Program-made: the position numbers and the translations under genes
Notes under the pieces: generated by a model
Database searches by the model: none
Told to the model about the DNA's origin: nothing
Seen by the model: the letters and a program-made list of their open reading frames with translations, nothing else
Assembly (NCBI RefSeq): GCF_000143415.4
Contig: NW_003314276.1
Coordinates: 1,308,366-1,372,365 of the forward strand
DNA length: 64,000 bases
DNA from: Selaginella moellendorffii
Lineage: Eukaryota; Streptophyta; Lycopodiopsida; Selaginellales; Selaginellaceae
Direction of reading: 5' to 3'
Shown: one piece after another, positions 22,011 through 33,410 of the stretch
How positions within the stretch are numbered: the stretch's first letter is position 1
How the letters are laid out: every line of letters starts with the position of its first letter

Positions 22011-23420
22011 GTATCATCTTCATCAAGGTGTAAGTTCTTGAATTCGGACTTCCTGGGAGATCACCCAACCCAATACTATTCAAACCTATTCAAACCCAAG
22101 GATGCTTAACCCCAAATACCTTAAAATCCTTAATCAATTAAAAAAATGGGTGCACTCTTATTCATGGGGCTTTTTCTTCTATATTTGAACTCCATGGATT
22201 GTTTCTTAAGTCGTTCTCTTTGGTTACTTACAATCCACTATCCTTTTCCACAAGTTCACATCCTCGTGAACGGAAGCTGAGAGCCATAACTTTCCCAAGA
22301 GCCTTGCTCTTTTGACACCCTACCCCTTGGGTCGAGCTTAGCCAAAGCAAACTAGACTTGCCAAATGTCAATCAGCATATGGTATGATTCCCTTAGCCAA
22401 CTAACAGAGTCAGACCAGCTATTGTAAGGAACCAACTCTCGAGGTGTCGTAGGCTAAAAGATCCCCAAAGGCACGACCAAAATGATAAAGAGTTCATCGA
22501 ATGGGACTGAGTTTAACATCGAGTCCAAGACTGACTTTGAGACCGAGTTCAAGATAGAGTTCGGGATCAAGTCGAAGGCCAACTCTGAGACCGAGTTCGA
22601 AACCAAGTTCGAGATCTGAGATTGGGTTCAAGACCGAGTCTAAATATTAATATATGTTGTGGGGTGAAAGCCCAAAGCATGTGTCTCCCAAGGGGGGTAC
22701 AGGGGGTTCCAAAAGTATAGTAAAGATAGTGGGGTTTAGGAATTAATTTTAAAGGAATTTTCTAGTGGTGTTTCTAAATTGACTTGAGGTTGAGACTGGG
22801 GTTTAGGGGCCTTAGGTAGGAGTGAGTATAGACTCGGGTAGTACTAGAGGGGCTACCCAAGAAAGTGCTCAAGAGTAACTCCCACTCCCAAAAGGGAAAT
22901 CAATTGCGGTGGTGGAGTGGTGCCCCACTTAAGTACCTTACGACTCATTGGTCCTCACCCCTTTTTAGGGGCTTGTGCCTTCCTTTCGGGATGGAAATGG
23001 GGGAATAGAGGTACCCATACTTGACTATTAGGCTATGGTGTTTCCCACTGGTGCTCTGAAGCAAGTCTTACACCCAAGGTTTGGGATTTAAAAGGTCCAA
23101 TGATCAAGTCTTGTTATACCAAGGGATGTTAAGAACTTGGAGGCTTGGTGTGCTTGGCTACTTGTGCTTATGGGGATTGTAGCCGAATCTTAAGTCCAGT
23201 CTAACCTAGGGAGGGAGATTGGGAGAGATTTGCGAATCCATAGATGGATTGCTAACACTTTGTTGCTTATGTAGTGAATAGCTGAAATCAAATAGGACCA
23301 AGTAGGAGCTAGTACAATAGGCAAGAACCTTAGCGATGAAACTTAACTAAGGGCAAGGCAGTGTTGGTCAAATAGACAAGGCAAGCTGGCAAATTGGAAA
23401 GGAAAAATTTATGACTTACA
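22010..23420 (+). repeat. Diverged LTR related to elements A/B (left boundary uncertain)
   Basis: Contains degenerate GAGACCGAGTTC-type repeats at 22510-22640, then GGTGAAAGCCCAAAGCATG and CCAAAAGTATAGTAAAG, which correspond to GGTGAAAGCCCAAAGCGTTC and CCAAAAGTATAGTAAGG of the A/B LTRs. It ends ATGACTTACA immediately before a primer-binding site. The left end could not be fixed from the sequence. Confidence 0.7.
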
Positions 23421-23423
23421 ATT

Positions 23424-23436
23424 TGGTATCAGAGCC
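23424..23436 (+). promoter_or_regulatory. Primer-binding site, TGGTATCAGAGCC
   Basis: Exact initiator Met-tRNA-type primer-binding site three bases after the LTR end at 23420. Confidence 0.88.
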
Positions 23437-23960
23437 TTTTCTTTAGTTTTAGTGAAGGATAAAGGCCGATTGCTGGGAGATGGCAAAGATAGGGCATAAA
23501 AGAACCAAGGCGAAGACAAAACCTCCTCCAGAGCTGGAGCCTTCAGTCGAACAAGAATCTATGGATGAGGAATCCTTTACATAAGGAAGACTTTAGTGAA
23601 GAAACTTTTAAATAGGAGTCTAGTGGCAAGGTTCAGTTGTCCAAGGCTTGATTGGACGTTCTAGAAGGACAACTGGCACAAACCAATTCCCTGTTAAAAA
23701 CTCTCATACGCAAGCTAAAACATGATGAGAAGCGGAAGAAAAAGCAAAAGACTGCATATGCTGGTAGCGCAAAAGGCATTGCCCCTTTAGTGGGGACTGA
23801 GGCGGAACCGAACAAAGTCGAACAAACTGAAGTGGAATCAATCCCTCGGGGATGGTCTAAAGTTGAGTTGAGCTCACGAGTTAAGCTCAATTCAACACAA
23901 GTCTGCTCAAGTCAACACAGTCAACTAGAAGTCTTACAAAGGAAATCTAAATTGAGCAAA
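23437..23960 (+). mobile_element. Start of internal region of a third LTR retrotransposon (truncated)
   Basis: After the primer-binding site a frame opens near 23480 with MAKIGHKRTKAKTKPPPELE. A charged coiled-coil-like piece follows (LKTLIRKLKHDEKRKKKQK, 23652 onward), as expected of a gag N-terminus. It breaks off near 23866, where the shared GAGTTGAGCTCACGAG phrase begins. No pol sequence follows. Confidence 0.5.
23866..23891 (-). repeat. Terminal phrase shared by the two methylase-like genes
   Basis: TTGAGTTGAGCTCACGAG followed by TTAAGCTC; its complement matches 14369-14394 at about 23 of 26 positions. Both lie 3' of a methylase-like gene. A weaker match in the opposite sense lies at about 29597-29617 (roughly 15 of 20). 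Confidence 0.5.
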
Positions 23961-25744
23961 TGAAAGTTCTAGCAAACTTTAAAATATTTAAATACGTAAA
24001 TATCTGAGTTAAAAGTTTTTATAAGATTAAATTGTTTAAAAAAGGCAAAGTTCACAAAAACCTATCTTTTATAAAGTTATATTATTTTATTATGACTACT
24101 GCTATAGCTGTTATATTTTGATTTGACTACTTAATATTTTGAATAATTTTACAGCTGTAGATACTATTCCTTCATTCAGAAGATTTTTTAGGGTTCTTGA
24201 GAAGATGGGAAGCAAGGAAAATACAAGATCTATGAGTAGAAGTTGCAATGGAAAAGAATTTGAGAATGCTAATTTTGTTTTACTACCACAATTTCCATAT
24301 TACACTCGTGGTCCTTATTACCCATCTAGGAATGTAGAGACCACTTGATAAAAATGCTTCTGTTATTTCTAAAACAACAATTTAGAGCAAGAGAAATGAA
24401 GAAATGAATAGCAAGGCGGAAAGCATTAAGAAATTTACTCCATAAAACTTTTTATGACATTTATAATTTACATATTAATTCGTATCAAAAGCTTTGTTGC
24501 TTGCCTATATCGCAATCTTCTCATATAATAAGACCAAGGTATATTTTTGCAGTGAATCCTCATTAAAAGTTTTCGAGAGTTGTTTGTGAATAATAATAAA
24601 AGAAATCGAAATCTTTCAAAAGACTCAAAAGTAAAATCATATCAAAGAATCAACTTTATTTACATTTCCAAGACTGAAAAGCAATTTCACATAAGAGAAT
24701 GGTAGCATGCCAATGTGCTCTGCCACTGAAATATGGTCTATATTTCCTTACAATCTATTTCCCTAGACATTTAGCATGTGTAAAAAAGAATATATGTGTA
24801 GCAAAGTAGGATTTCATCATAATGATAAAGTATGTGTATACATGATAATCTAAAATTTTAGAAGCTCTTATGTTTACAAGCAAGCTATGATTATAAAGCC
24901 CCATTTCCAAGACTGATATTTAAAGAATTTGAGTATTTTGAGTATTATCAGTGTCATAATAAATAAACCTCATTCCCAAGACTAAAACTTAGTATATAAA
25001 CTATTTAGAAAAGTTATAGTCATCATAGTTTTTTTGTTCTTCTTGAGCTCCTTGGAAGTTTCCTTTTGAGGAAATATCTTCCGGCGGATGAAATGGTTCC
25101 GTCCCCAAAATATATTCCAGTTCATCCAACGAAATTAGTTGCCGAAGCGCTCCCTCGCAACTGGTACAAGCATTGGCTATTGCAAAATATGGGGTTTTTA
25201 GGCCACCCTATAGTGGAATGTAAGATCTAGAATTACTTTACTATACTATAGTATTGCCACTATTAAAAGAAAATATATAATAAAATGATATTAATTATAG
25301 GTAACATACTTTGTTCTAGAAAGTGCTATCATATCACATATAACTGTTTACAAAATGTTGAAGGAGGAGATGGCAACACACAAGTGCTACAAAGTGATGG
25401 TGATAGGTGAGAATGATAATTTGCAATTATGATATCTGACATTGACACTGACATCTGACACTTTCACTGACATCTTACAGTTTTACTGACATTTAACACT
25501 TTCACAAACATCTAATATATAACAAGCTTTTCATTTTATGTAAGGATGCAATTAACTTTCTTCTACCTCATCATCAACATATTGATTTCTTTTATGCTTC
25601 CTCCTATATTAGTATTGTGGGGAAGATTCACTTTGCATATGTTGAGCCATGGCTTTGCATAGTCAGGGAGACTTCCAAAGCCTCCAATTCTAGAAACTCC
25701 AAGTGACTGTGATATATAAATAGAATTAAACATATATTGAAATT
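23961..25744. other. AT-rich DNA, no gene seen
   Basis: About 1.8 kb, strongly AT-rich. A 69-codon frame at 24139-24348 (PSFRRFFRVLEKMGSKEN) is open but unrecognised. Repeated TGACATCTGACACTTTCAC-like phrases occur at about 25435-25510. Confidence 0.4.
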
Positions 25745-28171
25745 TTAATAAACATAATTCCTTGAGGTTGGAAATCCTCTGAACCGGCGTTTAAAGAAAT
25801 GATGTTCTTCAATAGCAAACACCAACCTACCAAAGTCATGTGCTGCCTCCACTATAGAACCACTACCTACTATGTAATCAATCACAGCACCATCTGATGG
25901 GCAATAGAGCTCAAGTAAGACTTGTATCGCCAATAGAGTTCGAAATCTATACCCTGGAAACGTCTTGCGGATTTGCTCATCCACAAGGTTGGGTATGAAC
26001 TGTTGTACCCAGACAAAACATGTGTTGTATGTTTGCTATCACGAAACCCATCATGTGTGTTTCTGCAGAAAGCATGATAGGTCTATATCATAATCTAGAA
26101 AATAAAAATGTTTAGAAATTAGATAAAAATATATAATACATACTCACCTTTTCAAGCTTCCCTTGGACGCCCCTCATATTGATGCTAATAGGATCCATAA
26201 TGCATCTGGAAGAAAATGCCTTGAAATGCACTTCTGCTACGCATGTCATAAGCTTATACATCCAGTTGGGGTCGTTTGGTAGGATGAAGATGACATGGCC
26301 AATTTCGAGCATAAGTGTTTTGGACAAGAGGAATGCATTGTGCATGTGGTCAGGTGTGAGAAAGTTCCAATCCTCAACTTTCCCATCAATATCTGAAAGA
26401 CCATCTGGAAAGTCAAAGAGAATGAAGTCCGCAACTGGGAGCAAGGGCCTTTGTATCTTTCGGCACCAACGGTTGNNNNNNNNNNNNNNNNNNNNNNNNN
26501 NNNNNNNNNNNNNNNNNNNNNNNNNNNNNNNNNNNNNNNNNNNNNNNNNNNNNNNNNNNNNNNNNNNNNNNNNNNNNNNNNNNNNNNNNNNNNNNNNNNN
26601 NNNNNNNNNNNNNNNNNNNNNNNNNNNNNNNNNNNNNNNNNNNNNNNNNNNNNNNNNNNNNNNNNNNNNNNNNNNNNNNNNNNNNNNNNNNNNNNNNNNN
26701 NNNNNNNNNNNNNNNNNNNNNNNNNNNNNNNNNNNNNNNNNNNNNNNNNNNNNNNNNNNNNNNNNNNNNNNNNNNNNNNNNNNNNNNNNNNNNNNNNNNN
26801 NNNNNNNNNNNNNNNNNNNNNNNNNNNNNNNNNNNNNNNNNNACCTGATCCGGATCTTGGTTGTTTGATGGTTGAACTGAAGCCTGATCCTAGCTGTCTG
26901 GTGGTGGAATGCGAACTTGATCTGGAGCTTTCTCATCTTCGTCTCTATCATCACTGGCATTGCCATCATTGTTAGTATTGACAACTTCCTCGTGATCTAG
27001 TGTACAAGTCTCCTTCCCTAGGAGCTCCAACTCCCAAGGGCATTCTATCTTCCGTGCCTTTGGAACTCTTACAAACATTGTTCGGTACATTCCTCCATCC
27101 TTTACGCCTTTTGTAACAAGTTGAGTGAAAACTAGTGCCTCAAATGGCATGCCTCTATATCAAATATATATGTAAACAATATATATTTAAAAAAAGTCTT
27201 AGAAATCATATTATACCTATAAGTTGCATGTCGCATGAAATAAGGCTGACTATATTGGCAATCATAAATTGTTGTGCTTGTAGACTTCTCTGGCAACCAC
27301 CCCTTTTCGATCCCTTCCAATGATGTATTGATATAGGTGTTGAAAGACATGAATGTGCCATCTAGATCGTCACCAATGTGTGGTGCCAAGAACTTCTCAC
27401 CTTCACTTATAGTTTGCGTGATGTAGACAGCCCTTCTCATTATGTTCTTAAATAGTTCTAACAGTCCTTTCTCTTTGTTCATCAAGCAGACATTGAGGAA
27501 CTCTAGAGTCTCTATCTATTGCTTATATAGAAGTTTCAATTTTGCGATATTGTAAATTATGTCATCTAGAGTTTTGTTCACAGCAAAAGTAACATATGCA
27601 TAATTGAGAAAAATGAAGTGTGATAAGAAACTTACATTCATGAGAAGAAGCTTTGGCTCTAGTCTCTAGCCACTCCTTTGGCCTATGATTGTCTGCAATG
27701 CATACTAGTTTCTTCAACTTTGAAGACTTTGCATGCTGAATTTTATGCTCAATTTATACAAACTTAGTCGAGAGCTCTTCCCGACTCTTCTCCGAATATA
27801 CAAGTTCGTAAGCATCTTGCTTGACCTTCACCAAAGGCTAAAAACCAAAACAATTAAAAGGAGCCCTTATAAAATGAAAGGGAAAGACATACCTTGCACC
27901 ACATAACGAGCATAAAACTGATTGGGTTGTTGAACCAAATTGTACCGCCATTTCGAGTGCGTGAGTGCCAAACAAATGTTGCGAAATCATCATCATAATG
28001 TTGGCAGATGTCATCCTCACTTAAAAGTGAATGTGCCAAAATGAATGTGAAGTAAGAGTCAGTTGTTATCTTCTCATCCTCTTGTAGTTCAAGTGGAGAA
28101 GTCATGCTAGTGTCGGTGCCGAATTCACCAACTCCAGCTCCAACTTCAGCTCCAACTTCAGCAATATTCAA
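25745..28171 (-). pseudogene. DNA methylase-like gene copy 2 (minus strand, assembly gap, ParB-like part not found)
   Basis: Read 5' to 3' on the minus strand. 28171-27890 has FTFILAHSLLSEDD and PISFMLVMWCK; the next exon has PLVKVKQDAYELVYS and LKKLVCIADNHRPKEWLE. 27485-27230 has YINTSLEGIEKGWLPEKS; 27150-26890 has GGMYRTMFVRVPKARKIECP. After the gap, 26475-26113 has ADFILFDFPDGLSDIDGK and FLTPDHMHNAFLLSKTLM. 25984-25745 has FPGYRFRTLLAIQVLLELY and VIDYIVGSGSIVEAAHDFG. Every block aligns in order with the plus-strand copy at 11477-13948. An internal TAA sits where the frame predicts CAA (KFV-stop-IEHKIQ). Motif I (GSGS) is better kept than in copy 1, but motif IV is again D-F-P-D-G and not DPPY. 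It may be a pseudogene; the gap prevents a firm decision. Confidence 0.62.
26476..26842. other. Assembly gap (367 Ns)
   Basis: Run of N inside the methylase-like gene copy 2, between the linker and the motif-IV exon. Reading frames drawn across it are meaningless. Confidence 1.
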
Positions 28172-28832
28172 AGTCGTTAGTAATGCTTTCCAGTTTTTGC
28201 GCCTCTTAATTGATGTGCACTTGTTTTTGTATAAGCTTATGAGTGAGCTTCCATCCTCCTATAATGGCAACATTTTCTTTGAGCTACCACCACTTGTTAG
28301 CAGTATAGGTTCCAAATGGAAGGGGATGGAAACCAAGCAGGATGTCCACAATTGGTGCAAAATCAAGACCATATACTTCCAACATTTTGAAAGCATAGTG
28401 TCTATAGTTTATTGTGGCGAGCATTTAAATTGTGTGGATGAAGCATGCAATCAAAACCATTGTAGAAATTTTATATTTTTTGAAGGGTCTACAGTCAATC
28501 CTCCAGCCTGTGACACCATTTCTGTTGAATTCAAGTATCCATTCTGCAAAAATGCTCCTCTATGTTATGCTATTTACGAGGCCAAGATGTATTATTTTCT
28601 TCCATGGGATGGAGTGGCTGGAAGAGCTACAGTGTATGTTGGCACACATGCATCTAATGCAAGAAGGGTTACAAAGGAGTTCTCTCAACCGTTTCAAAAA
28701 TGTTGTGTAGGAAGAGACTATAAGAAACTCATTTACAACTCCAAAGCATGTTCAAAAGACTGTCTTCAAGGATTTTATCGCAAACACCTTACTCAATCCA
28801 AGTTGCCAAAAGACTCAACTAAAAAAGACTAG
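28104..28832 (+). CDS. Unknown Cys-rich protein, divergent from methylase-like copy 2
   Basis: A 242-codon frame beginning MLVSVPNSPTPAPTSAP, with AT-rich but coding-like composition. Its first about 22 codons overlap the opposite-strand methylase-like exon, so the true start may be further in, for example the Met in YKLMSELPSS. Visible features are WKGMETKQDVHNWCK, a Cys/His cluster (EHLNCVDEACNQNHCRNF), a second group (FKYPFCKNAPLCYAIYEAK) and the phrase RATVYVGTHASNARRV before a Lys-rich tail with CSKDCLQGFYRKH. The Cys/His spacing could form a zinc site like those of some transposase DNA-binding domains; this is only a guess. I do not recognise the family. Confidence 0.5.
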   Translation: MLVSVPNSPTPAPTSAPTSAIFKVVSNAFQFLRLLIDVHLFLYKLMSELPSSYNGNIFFELPPLVSSIGSKWKGMETKQDVHNWCKIKTIYFQHFESIVSIVYCGEHLNCVDEACNQNHCRNFIFFEGSTVNPPACDTISVEFKYPFCKNAPLCYAIYEAKMYYFLPWDGVAGRATVYVGTHASNARRVTKEFSQPFQKCCVGRDYKKLIYNSKACSKDCLQGFYRKHLTQSKLPKDSTKKD

Positions 28833-28859
28833 CTTGCGGGACTTATTACGAGGAGTACA

Positions 28860-29800
28860 ACTTGCTACTAGCCTAAGGAGGTACATTCGTTATATTTCAT
28901 ACATTATAATATATCTTTTTATTACATTTTATTGTTTAGGATAAAATCTTGGATATGTGAATCTTGAGAGGGTGGTTTATGTGTGGTTTAGTTATGCTAT
29001 GCAATGGGATAGTTATTGCATGTCCTATCCCTTAAACCCTGCAAAGAAAGATTGTGAGAGTTAAAATTATCAACACTAGAACCCACAGATATTAGTGTGT
29101 ATTTCCCTCTTTTTGAATGAAAGTATGAATGAAGATCCATAAATTCTAGACAGTATGCTATGACAAACCCCTTAAGAATGTATTCTAGAAAAGAACCAAG
29201 TCTTTCTTTTATATATAATAAGCTTACATCAACAGTTAGTATTTTTTTCCTTTCAAACGGTTATATAGCTTTATATAGAATCTTATTTCAAAATTAATAA
29301 TTTTTTAATTCTGACAAACTTGACATTTACTAGCCAGAAAGCACAAAGTACAGATTTAAGGAAGTGACAAGAATACTTTTTTTACAAACATCTTATTTTA
29401 TATTCTGAAAAATATCCCTATTATGGCATGTAGTAAATATTTAAATTGTTAGAACAAGAAGTATTGTTTAGAATATTTTTATCTATATAATATGTAGAGA
29501 GTTATGAAATTATTAAATTTGCCATAACCTTAATATTTTAAAGTTTTTAATGTTTGTATTAAATTTCAATTGAAACTTTAGTTCAACTCTTCAACTCATG
29601 AGCTTAAGTATAGTCCATGCTCAATTCCTCAAGTAGTTCCTAAGTACAAACCAAAGCCCCCACTGGTCTTCAAGGGAGTGAATGACTATAAAGTGGTAGA
29701 GGATTAATTTTACAATATGGAGGATTACTTTTGAGCATTTGTCTCTCTATTATTTCCTCTTATGTTTTTATTTTATTCTTTTATTCCCTTTTCCGATCCC
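28860..29800. other. AT-rich DNA, no gene seen
   Basis: Low-complexity AT-rich sequence. CTTCAACTCATGAGCTTAAG near 29596 is the candidate opposite-end partner of the terminal phrase at 23866. Confidence 0.4.
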
Positions 29801-29810
29801 TTCGACAGTC

Positions 29811-30790
29811 TTTGTGTTGCAACAATTGACCGACTCATGAAGGAGTATGCCAATCTCTTTGAATTTGACTTGTTTTTTGGGGCTAAGATTGCAACACATC
29901 ATTCTATTCCAACTAGGGATGTGAACTTTATTTTGTGACAAAGTCTGATAGGAGTATTCGTTTCTGCATCAACTATTATTCATTAAATGAAGTGACAATT
30001 TTGGATGTGTACCCTTTTCCTCACATTATTAATTTTGTAAATCATTTGGGGAGAAGTCATTTATTCACCAAGTTAGATCTTGCTTCTAAGTACTAGCAAG
30101 TGCCGATGGCTAAAGAAGATATTCTCAAAACTACTTTTTGTACACTATTTAGTTTGTAAGAGTTTTTGGTGATGCCATTTAGTTTGAACAATACTTCAAT
30201 GACTTTCCAATGGATGATAAACAAAGTTCTTTGTTCCATGATTGAATGATGTATAGTGCTTTTTAGGCAAGGTGCAATATCTTGACTATTTTGTTGATTA
30301 TCTTTCTAATCATATTACACCATTACAAGCATTGTTGAAGTTGTCAACATCATCTTCATTAGGTTTATGGATTGTGAGTGAATGTTTATATATCTCAAAG
30401 AGTTGTTAACAACTCCTCTAGTTTTGGCATATCCTGACTATACTTGACTTTTCATTTTATGCATGGATACTTTTGATATCAGTCTTGGAGGTGTGTTGAT
30501 GCAAGAGAGCCCAAATATGCCTATTCAGTACCATCCTATTACATACATTAGCCTTACAACTAATGAAAGTGAATTACTCTACAATAAAGAAGAAGTGTTT
30601 AGCAATAGTTTAGGGTTTCAAAAAACTTTATGGTTTTTGGATATTATTATAAGGTAATCATGCTACAGTTACTTCTTTATTAAAGCAAAAGAACTTGGTT
30701 GGTCATATTGTTCGATGAGCTTTGAAGTTTCAAATATGAAAGTTTAATATTGTTCATCGCCTAGGGAGTGATGTTGACGCCCTTTTTTAA
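29811..30790 (+). mobile_element. Ty3/gypsy pol fragment (reverse transcriptase and RNase H), decayed
   Basis: Conceptual pieces in changing frames give RT-like motifs: a KSDRSIRFCINYYSLNEVTI-type fragment near 29940, LFTKLDLASKY near 30060, then PFSLNNTSMTFQ near 30176. RNase H-like motifs follow: FDISLGGVLMQ at 30470-30500, PITYISL, and a ringing LGFQKTLWFLD before 30657. Stops and frameshifts are frequent. No LTRs were assigned to it. Confidence 0.8.
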
Positions 30791-32340
30791 ACTCCTTTTC
30801 CTTCTTTACTCTCTTCTCATATTTTTTATGAACTTGTTATTTTAGTATTTGTGGACTTTTTAGATGAGGATACTATGGATCAGTACTATTGCACTAAGCC
30901 TTTTTTTTCTTTGAAAAGCTACTTAAACTGTCTAGTTTGGCATACATTGCCAATAAACTCAAGTTCAAATTGTTTAGCCAACAATTTTTTGAGAAAAATC
31001 CAAAAGAAGAAGGAATGGAGTTTGTTTAATATAGAAAATATAATTACTTACTCTAGAATTCTTTCATTTTGAGCAAGTTCTCTCTTGGGCTTTTAAGGGA
31101 TACATTTTTCAATAGTGTATCACAATTTTTCTAAACATACATAAATAGGAAAATTGGGCACTTGTAACTTTTGTCTTCAACTCCAACTTAAAAAGAGCTA
31201 AAGCCAGCTTTAGTGAAGAACAAATTAAGGAATTATTCACCCAAATCTTATGAGGCTTTGACAGATGCAAAATCATAATTAGAACATTATGCTATCTCAA
31301 AGCTTTAATCCAAGGTACTTTAGCTTGGACAACTACTTAAACATGGTTTGAGAGTAGATTTATCCCGAATTTAAGTCTCCCACATATATTGCAAGAGTCT
31401 ATGAGACTTGAACAAGATTCATAAGTAAAAAATTTAGAAGTGCTTATCATGAACCACTCTAACTGTTTGAACCATTCTACACTTAAGGCTCATCTCTTAT
31501 ACATAAAAAGCTTACTCAAATATTTGAGACTCAAAAATTTGTCATACAAGCTTTGTATTGACCATTAATGCCTATTGGCAAGAGGCTAGAGAAAAATTTA
31601 CCTTGAAGAGTAGTTTTTGTCTAGATTTGAAGCAAAGTCTTTCACAAATTAGCTATCATATGCTTAAAAAGCTACCTAATATAATTCCACAAGTAAATTA
31701 ATCAGAATAGGCTATCGTGCACTAGACAATTTAACCCTTATGTTGATTCTATAAAGCAATTTCACGGAATGATCTCTATGCCTCGTTCAAATTAATCCCT
31801 AGTGTTGATCTATTTAAAAAAGGTTTGCCTAAAATTTGCCAAGAGTAATAGGCCACTCTTTCTAATTTCACAGTTGTAAAGACAAAGTTAATTGTAAGCC
31901 AGAGGGTAAGACCCACTGTGAAGCAAACAAACTATTCTAGAATTGACTCTCACGTGCTACAGACCTTTCACTAAATTAATCATAAACACAAACAAAAAGG
32001 GAAGGTCCTTTTGCGCACCTAGATGGAGAGATTGAGGATTGTCAGAAGATATATTTTACTTATGGACCCAGACAGAAGTTGGTTAATCCCAACTAGGCAA
32101 AAGTATAAGAAAACAAAAATTAAACTATCTTGTGTGCCTAATTAAGCCAACGAATGATAAATTTAACGAAATTTCTTAAATAACTCAATAAATTGAGATA
32201 TTTGACAATATTCTGCTCAAGGTATACAAAAGTTTGACTCTTGGTACCTTTACTATTGTTAAAGAAGGTGTGATAATACACCTAGATTGCTTTGTAGGTA
32301 CATAGTGTAAACGAAATCTATACTAGTTGCAAAAAAAAAC
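30791..32340. other. AT-rich DNA, possible decayed 5' LTR of the next gypsy element
   Basis: No gene was recognised. By position it should contain the 5' end of the gypsy element whose gag begins at 32368, but no LTR pair could be matched by eye with sequence after 42738. Confidence 0.35.
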
Positions 32341-32367
32341 ATTTTCTGTCAAATTTTAATGAGCACA

Positions 32368-33405
32368 ATGGTAATTACAAGAATAGCAATAAACACCGCT
32401 ATCATATATCCATCCTTTTTTGAAATTAAAGGAAAGGACCCACAATTGTATATTGAGCAATACATATAAGCAATTAAACTCAATCAAACAAATGGGCAAA
32501 CAAAATTTTTTTTCCACTATACGTTAAAAAACAAAGCCAAAAATTGGTACTATGACAATGATGTTAAAAGTCTTGGCATATTTAATGAGCAAATAAAATT
32601 TTTCTTTAAAGCGTTCTCCATGGAAACAAACCCAGGAGAAAACTATAATGAGTTGCAAAAGCTTCATCAAGGAAATTCTAAGACAATCTAGGAATATACA
32701 ATTCAATTCAATAAGTGTTATAAACATTCTAAAGACTTAATATTATGCCTATATATACAGGGCCTTAAAAACATTTATCGTGAATATGTGATAAAGAGAG
32801 TTTATATAGATTTTGATGACTTGAAAAAAGCCATGATTGCCTACCAAGATTTCATAAAACAATATGACATAGTAGATATAGTAAAATCAGACGAAAAAAT
32901 GACTCCTATAAACAAAGAAACTAATCATCTAAAAAAGCCTTAAATTGCAAATTAATCTCAAATAAGGGATTTGGTGCACAAGATGCAAAAATGAAAATCA
33001 TAACAAGAGAGAATGCAAACTCCAATTGATCAAGTGCCAAATTTATGAAAAAGAATGGATTCAGCTAAGGAATGTAGAATCTTGTTTAAACAACTAAGAA
33101 GCTAAACTGAGTTGATAAAACAACACATAAGCAAAGCTATCCACCTAACAATAGAAATTATTGTAGGAGGAACAATTACAATGATAAAATTGAAGTGCCA
33201 AACATGAATACCCATGTGCTGAAAGGCAAGAGCACCATCGGGATTATCCGTCTAAGGGTAATTTTTGAGATTATCCACCTAGTCATGAGGAAAATAAGCC
33301 TAAAGATTATAATTGGCATAGAGAATACAATCAATCTAGAGGTTACAATAGGCCTAGATATTATGAAAAGCTAAAAGAGTATGATCAAGCTAAGACTCCT
33401 ACTTG
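32368..33405 (+). mobile_element. Ty3/gypsy gag fragment with CCHC zinc knuckle, decayed
   Basis: Begins MVITRIAINTAIIYPSFFEI and includes KGKDPQLYIEQYI, TLKNKAKNWY and a helical segment typical of the retrotransposon gag domain. At 32975-33016 one frame gives CTRCKNENHNKREC, a canonical C-x2-C-x4-H-x4-C nucleic-acid-binding knuckle. Single-base changes and stops break the frame. The gene continues after element B at about 40790. Confidence 0.85.
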
Positions 33406-33410
33406 GTATT
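33406..33410. repeat. Target-site duplication of element B (left)
   Basis: GTATT here against GTATC at 40785-40789, four of five bases identical, flanking the TG-bounded element B. Confidence 0.75.

Noticed and set aside
26112-26984. 290-codon frame across 26112-26984
   Set aside because: It runs through 367 undetermined bases, so continuity is not real. Only the two ends are used in the methylase-like annotation.
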